Assembly: GCF_003675325.1 (NCBI RefSeq)
Contig: NZ_CP033073.1
Span: 1,612,001 to 1,676,000 of the forward strand
Source of the DNA: Streptomyces dangxiongensis
GTDB lineage: Bacteria; Actinomycetota; Actinomycetes; Streptomycetales; Streptomycetaceae
Length of the DNA stretch: 64,000 nt
Direction: 5' to 3'
Part shown: positions 8,004 through 16,951 of the stretch, one piece after another
Position numbering within the stretch: position 1 is the first letter of the stretch
Layout: every line of letters begins with the position of its first letter
Notes under the pieces: generated by a model
Seen by the model: the letters and a program-made list of their open reading frames with translations, nothing else
What the model was told of the DNA's origin: nothing
Databases searched by the model: none
Made by a program: the position numbers and the translations under genes

Positions 8004-9866
8004 ATGGGATTCGGTTTCCGCGTCGGTGTGCCCGGACTGAGTGTGCGTGTCTCGACCAGGGGCGTGCGGACGTCCGTCGGGCCGCGGATGGCACGCGTGA
8101 GCGTGGGCGGCGGGCGGACGACGCTCTCGTCGGGGATGGGACCCCTCTATGCCTCTACCGCACTGGGCGGCGGGCGCCGCCGGACCAATACGAGTCGGAC
8201 GACCCGCTCCGGCTCGCGTACGCGGACGACCGGGCCTTCGGGCGCACAGCTCGAACGGGTGCGCCGGCAGGCCGAGCGGGCCCAGCAGGAAGCGGAACGG
8301 GACGCGGCCATCGCACACTTGCGGGAGCTGCGGCAGCAGATGACCAGCGTGCACCTGCAGTCCTTCTCCCCCGTGCACCCGCCGGTGGTGCCCGGGCCCC
8401 CGCAGCTCGGGCTGCCCTGGGCTCTGGCCGAGGCCAAGGCATTCCACCTGGCGGGGCTCGGCGTGTTCGCCCGTGCCGAGCGCGCGGAGGCGAAGCTTCG
8501 GGCCGAGCACGACGCTCCGGGGTACCTGGCTGCCGAACAGGCGCGGTTGTACGGCGTCCACGGGGAGCTGAATGCCGAGGCACAGCAGTGGTGGCAGGCC
8601 CTCGTCGCGAACGACGAGGCGACCGTGTGCGAGACGGTCAACTACGCCTTCTCCGACAACCCCGCCGCCGGCTGTGCTGTCGGGGTCGACGGCTCCGTGA
8701 TGTCCGTGGTGATGCGGCAGCACGACATCGACTCACTGCCCGACCAGACGCCTGGCGTCACCTCCAGCGGGCGCCCCACGCTGAAGACGCTGACCAAGCG
8801 GGACCGGGTCCTGTGGTGGCTCACGGCCATGGGGTCCAACGTCGTCGCCACCCTCAAGGAGGGCTTCGCCGTAGCGCCGGGGGTCACCGCGATCGACCTC
8901 GCGGTGATCACGCGCATGCCGGACACCCAGCGGCTGGGGTTCGCGGCGTACGGCCGGTGGACCCGCCAGGCCATCGAGTCGGTCCCCTGGCGGCAGCCGG
9001 AGGACGCGCTGCGGTTCCTCGACATCGGCCAGGACGTCGCCTGCGCCGTCGGCACGACCGCCTCCGGAAGTCTTGCGAGCACCATCAAGCCGCTGGACAC
9101 CAGTCGACTGCCCGGCCTGCAAAGCCTGCTCGACCATGCCCAGGACGACGCAGCCTCCGTTGACGCCACGCTCGCCGGCCTGGATGGCGACCTCCTCGCC
9201 AACGACCCGTCCACTCACGATGCGCCGGCCCCAGACCACTACCGGATCCACACGTTCGCCGAGTGGAGGACCCAGACCCCGTCGGCGGCCCAGCCGCCCG
9301 CCATGGGCCAGCCCGTACTCGCTGCCCCGACGGTGCTCACACCGGGGCAGAACCTCACACTGCCCGACGAGGCATGGGAAGGGCTGACCGTCGCGTTCAG
9401 CTTCGCCGGCGCAGATGCCGACCTCACGCTCTTCCTCACCGACGCACAGAGCCGGGTCTCCTCCGACGAGGACTTCGTCTTCTACAACCAGCCGTCCGCC
9501 GCCCAGGGGGCCGCTCGTCTCCTGGGCAAGCAGAACGATGGCACCCACTCCGTCGAGCGCGCCGCCATCCACCTCGCAGCCCTGCCGGAGCACGTCCAGC
9601 GCATGACGATCGCGATCAACATGGACGTCGACACCGGACTGACATGCGGCTCCCTCACCCACGCAGAACTGTCCATGGGATGCGCCACTACTTCCTGGAC
9701 CTTCCAGCCACCCGCCGACCCGGCCATCCGCGCCATGGTCGTCGCGGAGCTGTACCGGCACAGGTCCGCCGAGCACCGCTCGGTGTGGAAGCTCCGAGCA
9801 GTCGGACAGGGTTGGGCCGACGGACTCGATGGCTTGGCAAGAGCACACGGAGTTGACGTGGGGTAG
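8004..9866 (+). CDS. DUF4236-TerD fusion protein, tellurium/stress-response type
   Basis: This 620-residue protein begins with a DUF4236 domain (about 1-52), a glycine-rich beta repeat, followed by an arginine-rich linker and a predicted coiled coil near 75-115 (ERVRRQAERAQQEAERDAAI). The middle 120-430 is unassigned helical sequence. A TerD-like domain occupies about 450-580, with SSDEDFVFYNQPSA and the calcium-binding type acidic loops seen in TerD. TerD proteins occur in tellurite-, colicin- and phage-resistance clusters. RBS is GGGGAGG. No other ter genes are nearby, so it is an orphan in the accessory region. Confidence 0.82.
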   Translation: MGFGFRVGVPGLSVRVSTRGVRTSVGPRMARVSVGGGRTTLSSGMGPLYASTALGGGRRRTNTSRTTRSGSRTRTTGPSGAQLERVRRQAERAQQEAERDAAIAHLRELRQQMTSVHLQSFSPVHPPVVPGPPQLGLPWALAEAKAFHLAGLGVFARAERAEAKLRAEHDAPGYLAAEQARLYGVHGELNAEAQQWWQALVANDEATVCETVNYAFSDNPAAGCAVGVDGSVMSVVMRQHDIDSLPDQTPGVTSSGRPTLKTLTKRDRVLWWLTAMGSNVVATLKEGFAVAPGVTAIDLAVITRMPDTQRLGFAAYGRWTRQAIESVPWRQPEDALRFLDIGQDVACAVGTTASGSLASTIKPLDTSRLPGLQSLLDHAQDDAASVDATLAGLDGDLLANDPSTHDAPAPDHYRIHTFAEWRTQTPSAAQPPAMGQPVLAAPTVLTPGQNLTLPDEAWEGLTVAFSFAGADADLTLFLTDAQSRVSSDEDFVFYNQPSAAQGAARLLGKQNDGTHSVERAAIHLAALPEHVQRMTIAINMDVDTGLTCGSLTHAELSMGCATTSWTFQPPADPAIRAMVVAELYRHRSAEHRSVWKLRAVGQGWADGLDGLARAHGVDVG

Positions 9867-9884
9867 CCCATCGTTTCGATGGGC
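9866..9884 (+). terminator. Hairpin directly after the TerD-domain gene
   Basis: GCCCATCG-TTT-CGATGGGC is a perfect eight-base-pair stem with a three-base loop, and the stem begins at the last base of the stop codon. There is no uridine tract, but tail-less hairpins are common streptomycete terminators. Confidence 0.65.
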
Positions 9885-10018
9885 GCCAAAAGTGGAAGCT
9901 GTCCGCGACCTCAACCCCAAACCGCAGCAGACGACGTACGTGAACGCTCCGTAGCGCTCCCTGCGGCCCATGTCGCCCCGCTGGCCAGCGGTGAACCACC
10001 TTCGGAGACACCCCTCTG

Positions 10019-10075
10019 CTGGGGAGAATTTGGGGAGAATGAAGCCGCGTTGGGGAGCGGCTGGGGAGGATCGGC
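10019..10075. repeat. Four GGGGAG units in a short tract
   Basis: GGGGAG occurs four times in about 55 bases, twice as GGGGAGAA separated by TTT. The tract lies between the accessory genes and the corA fragment. No gene is convincing here; the forward frames are arginine-rich noise. It could be part of an attachment-site region or simple degeneration. The 9867-10170 interval otherwise holds only the hairpin noted above. Confidence 0.3.
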
Positions 10076-10170
10076 CGCACAAATGGGCAATGCGGCGAAA
10101 GAGCCAGAAAGGCAGATTGCCGCAGATCAAAGGCACCCTCCGGGGGATCTCCGCAGGTCAGCGGCGTGAG

Positions 10171-10365
10171 GGTGACGACTTCAAGAAGATCTCGTCGTGG
10201 GCGGCGATCCTGTTCGCGCCGACCCTCGTCGGCACGATCTACGGCATGAACTTCGACCACATGCCGGAGCTGCACTGGCTGTTCGGTTACCCCTTCGCGA
10301 TCGGGCTGATGGCGGTGGTGTGCACCACCCTGTACCTGGTGTTCAAGCGGCGGGACTGGCTGTAG
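10171..10365 (+). pseudogene. corA: CorA magnesium transporter, 3'-terminal fragment
   Basis: The last 64 codons of a CorA-type channel are intact: DDFKKISSWAAILFAPTL, the signature YGMNFDHMPELHW, the second transmembrane helix and the usual tail FKRRDWL. Nothing upstream resembles the other ~250 residues. The open frame before 10171 is unrelated and arginine-rich. The fragment therefore marks a breakpoint: either the lower-GC region to its left replaced the 5' part of corA, or an element inserted within it and brought foreign sequence. The core-like operon begins immediately after, convergent with it. Confidence 0.85.
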
Positions 10366-10381
10366 GGATCACGGCGGCGGT

Positions 10382-11696
10382 TCACGGCACGCGGTCGCAC
10401 ACCGAGGGCACCCACGTCAGACCCGGGGTGCCGCTGAGGGTGTCCAGGGAGCGCAGCAGGGCCTCCAGGTGGTCGGGGTGGGCGAGGAACTCGATGGTCG
10501 CCTCGGCGAACGCGTCCCGCACCGAGGGCGGCATCGCGTCGGAGGCGTCGAAGCAGTGCACCGCGTGTTCGTCGATGAGGATGTCCGCGAGGGAGCGGTG
10601 CCAGGCGGAACCGGCGGCGCCCGGGGCGGGCCGCGCCTCGGCGTCCACGGAGAAGCCGGACTCCGCGGCGCTCCAGGCGCGTTGGGCTTCGGCGGAGGCG
10701 TAGCGGGTCAGCCGCTTCGCCTCCGGGGTGGCGTGCAGCAGGGCGACCAGGTCGCCGGACACCTCCCACGCGCCGTTGCCGGTGGCCCCCGGGGATACGG
10801 CGGGCGGAGGGTTCGTACCGGCCGTCGACGCGATCCCAGCGGGTCTTCTGCCGGATGAACGACCCCTGGTGTTCGAGGGTGCAGCCGCGCGGGACCGTGG
10901 TGACCGGCTCGGACGCCCGGTCGTACGGGGTCATCAGGGCCCGCCGGACGAGATCCCGCTCACCGGCACCGATCATCCCGCCCCAGGTCTTCCATGCCTG
11001 TTCGACCGGCTTCGACCGCCAGGACAGGTCGCCGCGCGCCCACTGCGCGTAGAGGCGCGGGCCGGACCGCTGGAGCAGTATGTCCTCGATCCAGTCCGTG
11101 CCGGGCCAGCCGCTGGTGGCGCCGGAGCCCATGCCGACACACCATTCGGCCGGCTGCTTCGCCGCATCGGCGCGCTGCCGTTCGCCGACACCGGCCGGAT
11201 ACCAGACGATGCTCTTCAGGTCGGCCTTGAGCGGGAACCAGTACACGTGCCCGTCCGCGAGCGGCGTGGCCCAGGACGCCCCGAAGGCGTGGCGCGGGAT
11301 GAGGTCCTCCAGGGCGACGAGGTCCTTCTGCCGGGCGTACTCGGCGAGTTCGCCGGGGCCGGTGAGCACCACCACGTCGGGCGGTGTCCCCGCCTCCACG
11401 TCGGCGCCCAGCACCTGGCTCTCGGCGGAGCTGCCCTGGTACTCGACCCGGATGCGGTACTTCCGCTCGAACGGCTCGATCACCGCCTCGCGGAACCTGC
11501 GCTCGTCGTCGCGGGTCCAGTTGGCCAGCAGGGTGACGCTGGGCTCCCGCCCGAGGGCGCGTACGCCCACCACGACGGCTGCCGCCAGTACGGCCAGGCA
11601 GGTCGCCACCAGCGTCACGATGCGGACGAGGCGGCGGGAGGGGCCGGGCCGGCGCCCGGGGGCGGCCGGCGCGGGACCGCTGTGCCGCGCGCTCAC
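10382..11696 (-). pseudogene. Extracellular substrate-binding protein (GlnH-like partner), frameshifted
   Basis: Translation from GTG 11696 gives a basic N-terminus, one membrane/signal segment (VTLVATCLAVLAAAVVVGV) without a clear lipobox, then a family 1-type binding protein (VTLLANWTRDDERRFREAV, PPDVVVLTGPGELAEYARQK). Near 10808 the frame must change: DGRYEP is followed in the next frame by PPAVSPGATGNGAWEVSGDL, then VALL. Both halves are well conserved, so this is a one-base indel or a sequencing error. The start overlaps the stop of the upstream membrane-protein gene (GTGA). In mycobacteria and corynebacteria the equivalent position is held by GlnH; here the binding domain differs. Confidence 0.78.
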
Positions 11697-12772
11697 CGGG
11701 GCCTGAACCGGTAGTCGTCGATGTGCCGCCGCAGTCCCGTCTCGGCGAGTGCCATGAGCAGGATGCCTCCTATCAGGATCCACACCGTCGCTGCCGCGCG
11801 GAAGCCGGTGTGCGCGAGGTACGTGGCGGTGCCCCGCCCCGCCTCGGTGATGTCCGGCCCGGACAGCCGGCGGTCGAGCAGGGCGCGGGTGTCCGCCATG
11901 CCCTGGTGGGTCCATACGGTGAACAGCACGGTGACGGCCACCCCGCCGAGCAGCAGGACGCCGGCCGCGACGAGGTGCCGGTCGTAGCGGCGCCGGAAGC
12001 GGTGGCGGAGGAAGAGCTGGGTCTCCACCAGCGCGGCGGCGAGGGCGGCGACCAGCAGCAGCGTCGCGCTCCAGGCGAGCCACAGCAGCGGGCCGAACGA
12101 GGTCTGCCGGTGCACGGTGGCTCGCTGCTGCCGCTGGAGGACCGTCAGCCGGGCCTGTATCCCCGAGCGCTCCTCGGTCAGGATGCTGGTGGCGTAGCTG
12201 CGGTAGGCCTCGCGCAGCACGTCTCCGTCCGGCTGGAGCTGGGACTGCTGCACCTTGACGGCGTACACGGTGATCAGCCCGGCGACCGTTTGCAGGGCCT
12301 GCCGGCCCGCCGGCCCGCCGACGTCGTCACCGGCGGCCGCCGCGAGGCTGTGCGCGGCGACCGAGATCTGCTTCTGGAAGTCGCTGGTGGGTGCCGCCGC
12401 TCCGGCGTCCCGCTGGGCCTGGCCGAGGGCGTACTGCGCGGTGTCGAGGGACAGCACGGCCGGGGCGCTCGCCATGCGCAGCGGGTCGGCGTCGCCGTGC
12501 ACACCCTGGTACGACAGGAACAGGGAGAGAGTGAGCAGGGCCGACAGGACCAGCAGGAGACGGTGCCGTACCGCGAGGTCGTACGCGGTCGTGCTGCCGC
12601 CCTCCGGCGGGCGCCGGCCGGCACCGAGGAGCCGGGCTAGCGGGTTGCGGGACGCCCGGGCCGATGCGCGGCGGTCGGCCGGGTCCGCGCGCCGGCGGGG
12701 CGGCCGCGGGCCCCCGGACACACCGGTGCCCGTGCCGCTGCCGGCCGCCCTCGCCACTTCGCCACCCTTCAT
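11693..12772 (-). CDS. Four-helix membrane protein, GlnX-like
   Basis: The 359-residue protein has a cytoplasmic proline/arginine-rich start and TM1 (LLLVLSALLTLSLFLSYQGV). A 140-residue extracytoplasmic helical domain (about 100-240) follows, then three more helices: LLWLAWSATLLLVAALAAAL, VLLLGGVAVTVLFTVW and VWILIGGILLMALAE. This is the layout of GlnX, which passes a signal from periplasmic GlnH to cytoplasmic PknG. Neighbouring pknG-like and binding-protein genes support that. ATG 12772 overlaps the upstream stop as ATGA and is preferred over a longer start within the upstream gene. The function is inferred from context. Confidence 0.75.
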   Translation of the reverse strand: MKGGEVARAAGSGTGTGVSGGPRPPRRRADPADRRASARASRNPLARLLGAGRRPPEGGSTTAYDLAVRHRLLLVLSALLTLSLFLSYQGVHGDADPLRMASAPAVLSLDTAQYALGQAQRDAGAAAPTSDFQKQISVAAHSLAAAAGDDVGGPAGRQALQTVAGLITVYAVKVQQSQLQPDGDVLREAYRSYATSILTEERSGIQARLTVLQRQQRATVHRQTSFGPLLWLAWSATLLLVAALAAALVETQLFLRHRFRRRYDRHLVAAGVLLLGGVAVTVLFTVWTHQGMADTRALLDRRLSGPDITEAGRGTATYLAHTGFRAAATVWILIGGILLMALAETGLRRHIDDYRFRPR

Positions 12773-14673
12773 GCCGACGCCTCCCTCAGCCGCCGTCCGC
12801 AGTCGCCCCCGCAGTACACGGACTCGGCAGGCCCGAGCCACCCACACCCCGGACACTCCACAAGCCCGTCGACACGCACGGGGACGGGGACGGCGGGAAC
12901 ATGGGGGGCGTGGGAGGAGTGGGGGGCAGGGAGGGCGTGCGGGGCACGTGGGGCGTCTGGGGCATGTGGGGCGTGTGGACCGCTGGGGCCGCCGGAGGTG
13001 CCGGGCACTTCGGGACCGCCGGGCACGGGAACCTCTCGGGCGCCGGGGGTGCCGGGGGCGCCAGGACCGCCGGGGGTGCCGGGTTCGGGCGGAGGGGCGT
13101 AGACGGCTCCGGTCGCTACGGAGGCGTCGTCGGCCTCAGCTCCGCCGACAGGCACCCCACAGCCCTCACCGGACACTTCTCCGCCGGGGGGCCCGGAAGC
13201 CCCACCAGCCCCCGCACCCCCTACCGCCCGGGACACACCACGCATCGCCCCCGACCCCCCGTCCCCGGAGGCCCCGGAGGCCCCGGAGGCCCCGGAGGCA
13301 TCCCCGCCCCCGGCGGACCGGGCCGGCGGGGTGGTCAGGGCGCTGGAGAGGATCAGGTGTTGCCAGTCGACGTCCTTGAGGCCGGGCCGGACGCGGCCGG
13401 TGTTCGGTGGGGACTCGATGCGCCGCAGCGCGTCGCGGAGTTGGGCGTCGCCCAGCTCGTCGGCCAGGGCGAGTGCCTGGGTGAGGGCGCCGTCGGCCGT
13501 GGCGCCGCCGTCGGGGCCGCGCAGCCAGGCCCGGTAGGCGCGGGCGACGGCGGCGCCGGCCTGCTGGTACCGCTCGTGCCGGCGCACGCCGGGATACTGC
13601 CGGGAGGCGTCGCGCGGGTTGTCGGTCCAGCGCACCAGGACGGGCTGCGGTGCGGGCAGCCGTACCGGTCGGACGAAGCCGGGCAGGACGACCTCCACCG
13701 CGGCGAGCTGGAGGTCCTCGTCGGTCTCGCGGCCGGTCGGGTCGGCGGTCAGCACGACCTGGAAGTGCCGTACCTCGTCGCCCCAGGCGCGGGTGACGTA
13801 CTCCACGGCGCGCCCGCCGGACCCGGCCGGGACGGCCGGCAGGTCCTGTTCGGCCGGCACCACCTGCTTGACCCGGCGGATCACCGTGCCGGGGGTGGGG
13901 GTGAGCCGGATGCGCAGTTCGGGTACCGCCGTGCCGAGCAGGCCGGCCACCAGCTCCTCGTACGCGGCCGTCAGTTCGGACTCGGCGCGGACGGCGCGGG
14001 CGCGACCGTGCAGCCGCCGGGTGATGCGCAGCAGCAGTTCGGCGTCCCAGTCGTCGCCGATGCCCCACGCGTCGCAGACGAAACGGCCCTCACAGGCGTC
14101 GAGCGCGGTGTCCAGGGCCATGGCGGCCCGGTGGTCGTGTTCGTTGCGCCCGTCGGTGAGGAGCAGGACGTGCTTGACGGGCGCGGGGTGGTCCTTGAGC
14201 AGCCGCCGGGCGAGGTCGAGCCAGGTGCCCAGGGCGGTGCCGCCGTCGGCGTCCAGGATGCGTACGGCGCGTTCGGCGGCCTCGCGTTCGGCGGGCCCGG
14301 CGACGGCGAGCACGGGACGGCCGGGCCCGGGGTGGACGAGGGTGGCGTCGAACCGCCCGGAGAGCACGGCGAAGGCGGTGCCGTCGGGCAGCATCCGGAC
14401 GGCCGCCGCGGTGGCGTCCTTCGCGGCGTGGAGTTTGGCGGCGGGGTGGAGCATCGAGCGGGAGGTGTCGAGGATCAGCACCTCGGCGAGCGAGGGCCCG
14501 GTGCCCGGCGCGGGCGCGCCGGTGTGCTGCGGGCCGGCCTGGCTTGTGACCCCGATCTCCAGGATGGCGTGCATCTCCTGTTCGGGGTGGCGTCCGGACG
14601 CGTCCGGTACGACGGGCAGTTCCTTGTGCTGGCCGACCGCGAGCGTCACCTCGGTCTCCTCGGCCACGGTCAT
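12769..14673 (-). CDS. von Willebrand factor A protein with glycine/proline-rich tail and zinc-ribbon end
   Basis: Of 634 residues, about 60-240 form a VWA domain with MIDAS motif DTSRSM (69-74), the threonine in DADGGTALG and the aspartate in LLLTDGRNEHD. A beta-rich region follows to about 430. A low-complexity stretch (about 455-590) is made of GASGASGASG, PGTPGGPGAPGTPG and HAPHAPDAPRAP-type repeats. The C-terminus is a small zinc ribbon (CPGCGWL, then CGGDCGRR). Start ATG 14673 has GGGAAGAGG upstream. Because it is encoded between kinase and membrane protein, an adaptor or metal-dependent scaffold role is plausible but unproven. Confidence 0.8.
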   Translation of the reverse strand: MTVAEETEVTLAVGQHKELPVVPDASGRHPEQEMHAILEIGVTSQAGPQHTGAPAPGTGPSLAEVLILDTSRSMLHPAAKLHAAKDATAAAVRMLPDGTAFAVLSGRFDATLVHPGPGRPVLAVAGPAEREAAERAVRILDADGGTALGTWLDLARRLLKDHPAPVKHVLLLTDGRNEHDHRAAMALDTALDACEGRFVCDAWGIGDDWDAELLLRITRRLHGRARAVRAESELTAAYEELVAGLLGTAVPELRIRLTPTPGTVIRRVKQVVPAEQDLPAVPAGSGGRAVEYVTRAWGDEVRHFQVVLTADPTGRETDEDLQLAAVEVVLPGFVRPVRLPAPQPVLVRWTDNPRDASRQYPGVRRHERYQQAGAAVARAYRAWLRGPDGGATADGALTQALALADELGDAQLRDALRRIESPPNTGRVRPGLKDVDWQHLILSSALTTPPARSAGGGDASGASGASGASGDGGSGAMRGVSRAVGGAGAGGASGPPGGEVSGEGCGVPVGGAEADDASVATGAVYAPPPEPGTPGGPGAPGTPGAREVPVPGGPEVPGTSGGPSGPHAPHAPDAPRAPHALPAPHSSHAPHVPAVPVPVRVDGLVECPGCGWLGPAESVYCGGDCGRRLREASA

Positions 14674-14702
14674 CGCTGCCTCTTCCCGGGGGTGTGAGTG
14701 GG

Positions 14703-16951
14703 TCAGAAGGTGGTCATCGGCCGGACGGCGTGGGCCAGGTCGAGCAGCCGGCCGTGTTCGCCGGCGGTGCGGGCCTGCGCGGCGAGCTGGCGGAAGGACT
14801 GTTCCAGCAGGGTGCGCAGGCTGTTCTCGTCGCCGGGGCCCAGGAGGTCGCCGGCGGGGAAGTCGGGGCCCCAGCCGGGTGCCGGGCGGCTGTGCAGGGT
14901 GTTCTCGCGGACCTCGGCGATCAGCCGGGCCCGGGATTCGCCGGCCGCGGCCCCGCCGTCGAGGCGGAGCCGGGGCAGCCGCTGGGCGGCGTCCCGCAGG
15001 CCGGCCGGGGTGGGTGGGGTGCCGTGCAGGACGCCGGCGCGGATGCGTACGGCCGCGATGCGGGCGGCGTCGTGGTGACGGGAGGTGGCGGGGACCTCGT
15101 CGAGGACGTGGACGGCGGCGTCCCGGTCGCCGCCGGCGAGGTGGCCGCGGGCCAGGCCGAAGGCGGCGGCGGTGTGGGCGAAGTCCCGTCTCCAGACGGC
15201 CTCGTAGAACCGCATGGCCCGTTCCGGGCGTCCGCCGCCGGTGTGTTCGGCGCAGTGGCCGAGGGCGAGTTTGGGCACGTACTCGCCGGGCAGCGCGCGG
15301 TAGACGGCGTCGAAGCGGGCGCCGGCCAGGGCCACCTCGCCCCTGCTGAGGTGGAGGACGCCCCGGTGCCAGGCGATGCGCCAGTCGTGGGCGGCGGCGT
15401 GTTCGCCGAGCTGTGTCTCGGCCTCGGCGAGCCAGCTCTCCGCCGCGTGCTGTTCGCCTTTCCTGAGGTAGGCGCGGCACAGCCACAGTGCGGTCTCGGG
15501 GGTGCCGAGGCGGGATTCGCGGGGCCACTGCCGGGCGACGCGGTCGGGGGCGTCGGGCGGGAAGGTGTCCAGCAGCAGGGCGGCGCCGTCGTCGGGGTCG
15601 GGGACCGGTTCGGGCAGGGCGCCGGCGACCTCGGCGGCGGGGGGCGGGGAGACGTCGAGGCCGGCGGGGCGCTCGCCGGGGCGGGCGGTCCAGTGGGCGA
15701 GGGCGGGGATGGCGCCGAGTCCGGCGTCGAGGCTGGCGCCGGTGGCACGGAACCGGGTGGAGCTTTCCGGGAGTTGTTCGCCGAACTGCAAGGAACGGTA
15801 CTCGCGCAGGACCTCCCAGAGCTGGCGGGACATCTCGGCCGCCGAGCGGAACCGGGCGCGGGGTTCGGCGTGGGTGGCGCGGTCGACGAGGCGGCGGAAG
15901 GAGTCGGGGGCGAGGCCGCGGGCGGGTTCGGTGTCGCGGGCCAGGGCCTGGAGGGTCATGCCGACGGTGTAGAGGTCGCTGTCGACGTGCCAGCCGCGGC
16001 GGTCGATCTCCTCCTGGGGCGGGGCGAAGCCGGCGGTGCGGACGTAGGCGGAGGTGCGGTCGCCGATGGCGCGGACGGCGCCGAGGTCGACGACCTTGAT
16101 CGTCCGGCCGAAGTGGATGACGTTGGCGGGCTTCATGTCGCAGTGGAGCAGGCCGCGTTCGTGCATGTACTGGAGGGCACCGAGGATCTTGCAGCCGTAG
16201 GTGAGGACGTGGTCGAGGCGGGGGCGGCCGTGGAAGATCCGTTCGGCGTCGTCGGCGTCGAAGAGCTGCTGGAGGGAGCGTCCGCCGATGTAGTCCATGA
16301 CCAGGTAGCCGGTGGACGGGTGGCCGGGGGACCGGTGCTGGGTGTAGGTGATGAGGCGGACGATGTCGGGGTGGTGGAGGTCGGTGAGGGAGCGGCGTTC
16401 CTCGACGGCGCGTGGCGGGCGAGGTCGTCGCGCACGTTGATCTGGCCCTTGAGGACGACGCGGTGTCCGTCGGCGTCGGTGTCCTCGGCGAGGTATACCC
16501 AGCCGAGGCCGCCGTGGGCGAGGCAGCCGAGGACCTTGTAGTGGCCGGCGACGACGTCGCCGCGGGCGAGCTGGGGCAGGAAGGAGTAGGGCGTGCCGCA
16601 GCGGGGGCAGCGGCCGCTGGCCCGGGCGGGCTGGCCGCCGTAGCCGACACCGATGATCATGGTGCAGCCGTCGGCGCCGCAGCGGCGGCCTCCGGTGGGC
16701 GGGCGGGGGTCCTTGACGAGCACGTCGTCGGGGACGGGCACCTCGGGCAGGACGACGAGTCCGTGCTGGTCGAGTCCGCCGATCCCGGCGACGGCGTGGA
16801 CGGCGGCGGGGCCGGCCGTGTCCTCGGTGGTGGTGACCGGTGGCGGCACCGGCGGTGCGGTGCGCGGCTCGGCGTGCCGGTGGCCGCAGGTGCCGCAGTA
16901 GCCGGTGACCATGATGCGGCCCGCGCAGCCGGGCCGGACGCACGAGGTCAC
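14703..16951 (-). pseudogene. pknG: PknG-type serine/threonine kinase, one-base frameshift
   Basis: From GTG 16951 come two zinc-ribbon segments (CVRPGCAGR...CGTCGH and CGADGC...CPRCGTPYSF), the PknG-style glycine loop GCLAHGGLGWVYLAED and lysine strand VVLKGQINVRD. Then a frame change near 16410 is needed: CACGCG-CCGTCGAG lacks one G relative to the expected HA-AVEERRSLTDLHHPD. After it come HCDMKPANVI, DLG in place of DFG, and a long TPR-like C-terminus ending RPMTTF. All features match PknG. The start overlaps the protease stop (GTGA). If the indel is real the kinase is dead; if it is an assembly error the protein is about 749 residues. Confidence 0.82.

Noticed and set aside
7513..8005. 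Minus-strand frames between the HxlR gene and the DUF4236-TerD gene
   Set aside because: Composition is irregular with no recognisable motif and no ribosome site; treated as non-coding.
12890..13330. Long GC-rich imperfect repeats suggesting a CRISPR or minisatellite
   Set aside because: They encode the low-complexity glycine/proline tail of the VWA protein; units are short, degenerate and without spacers.
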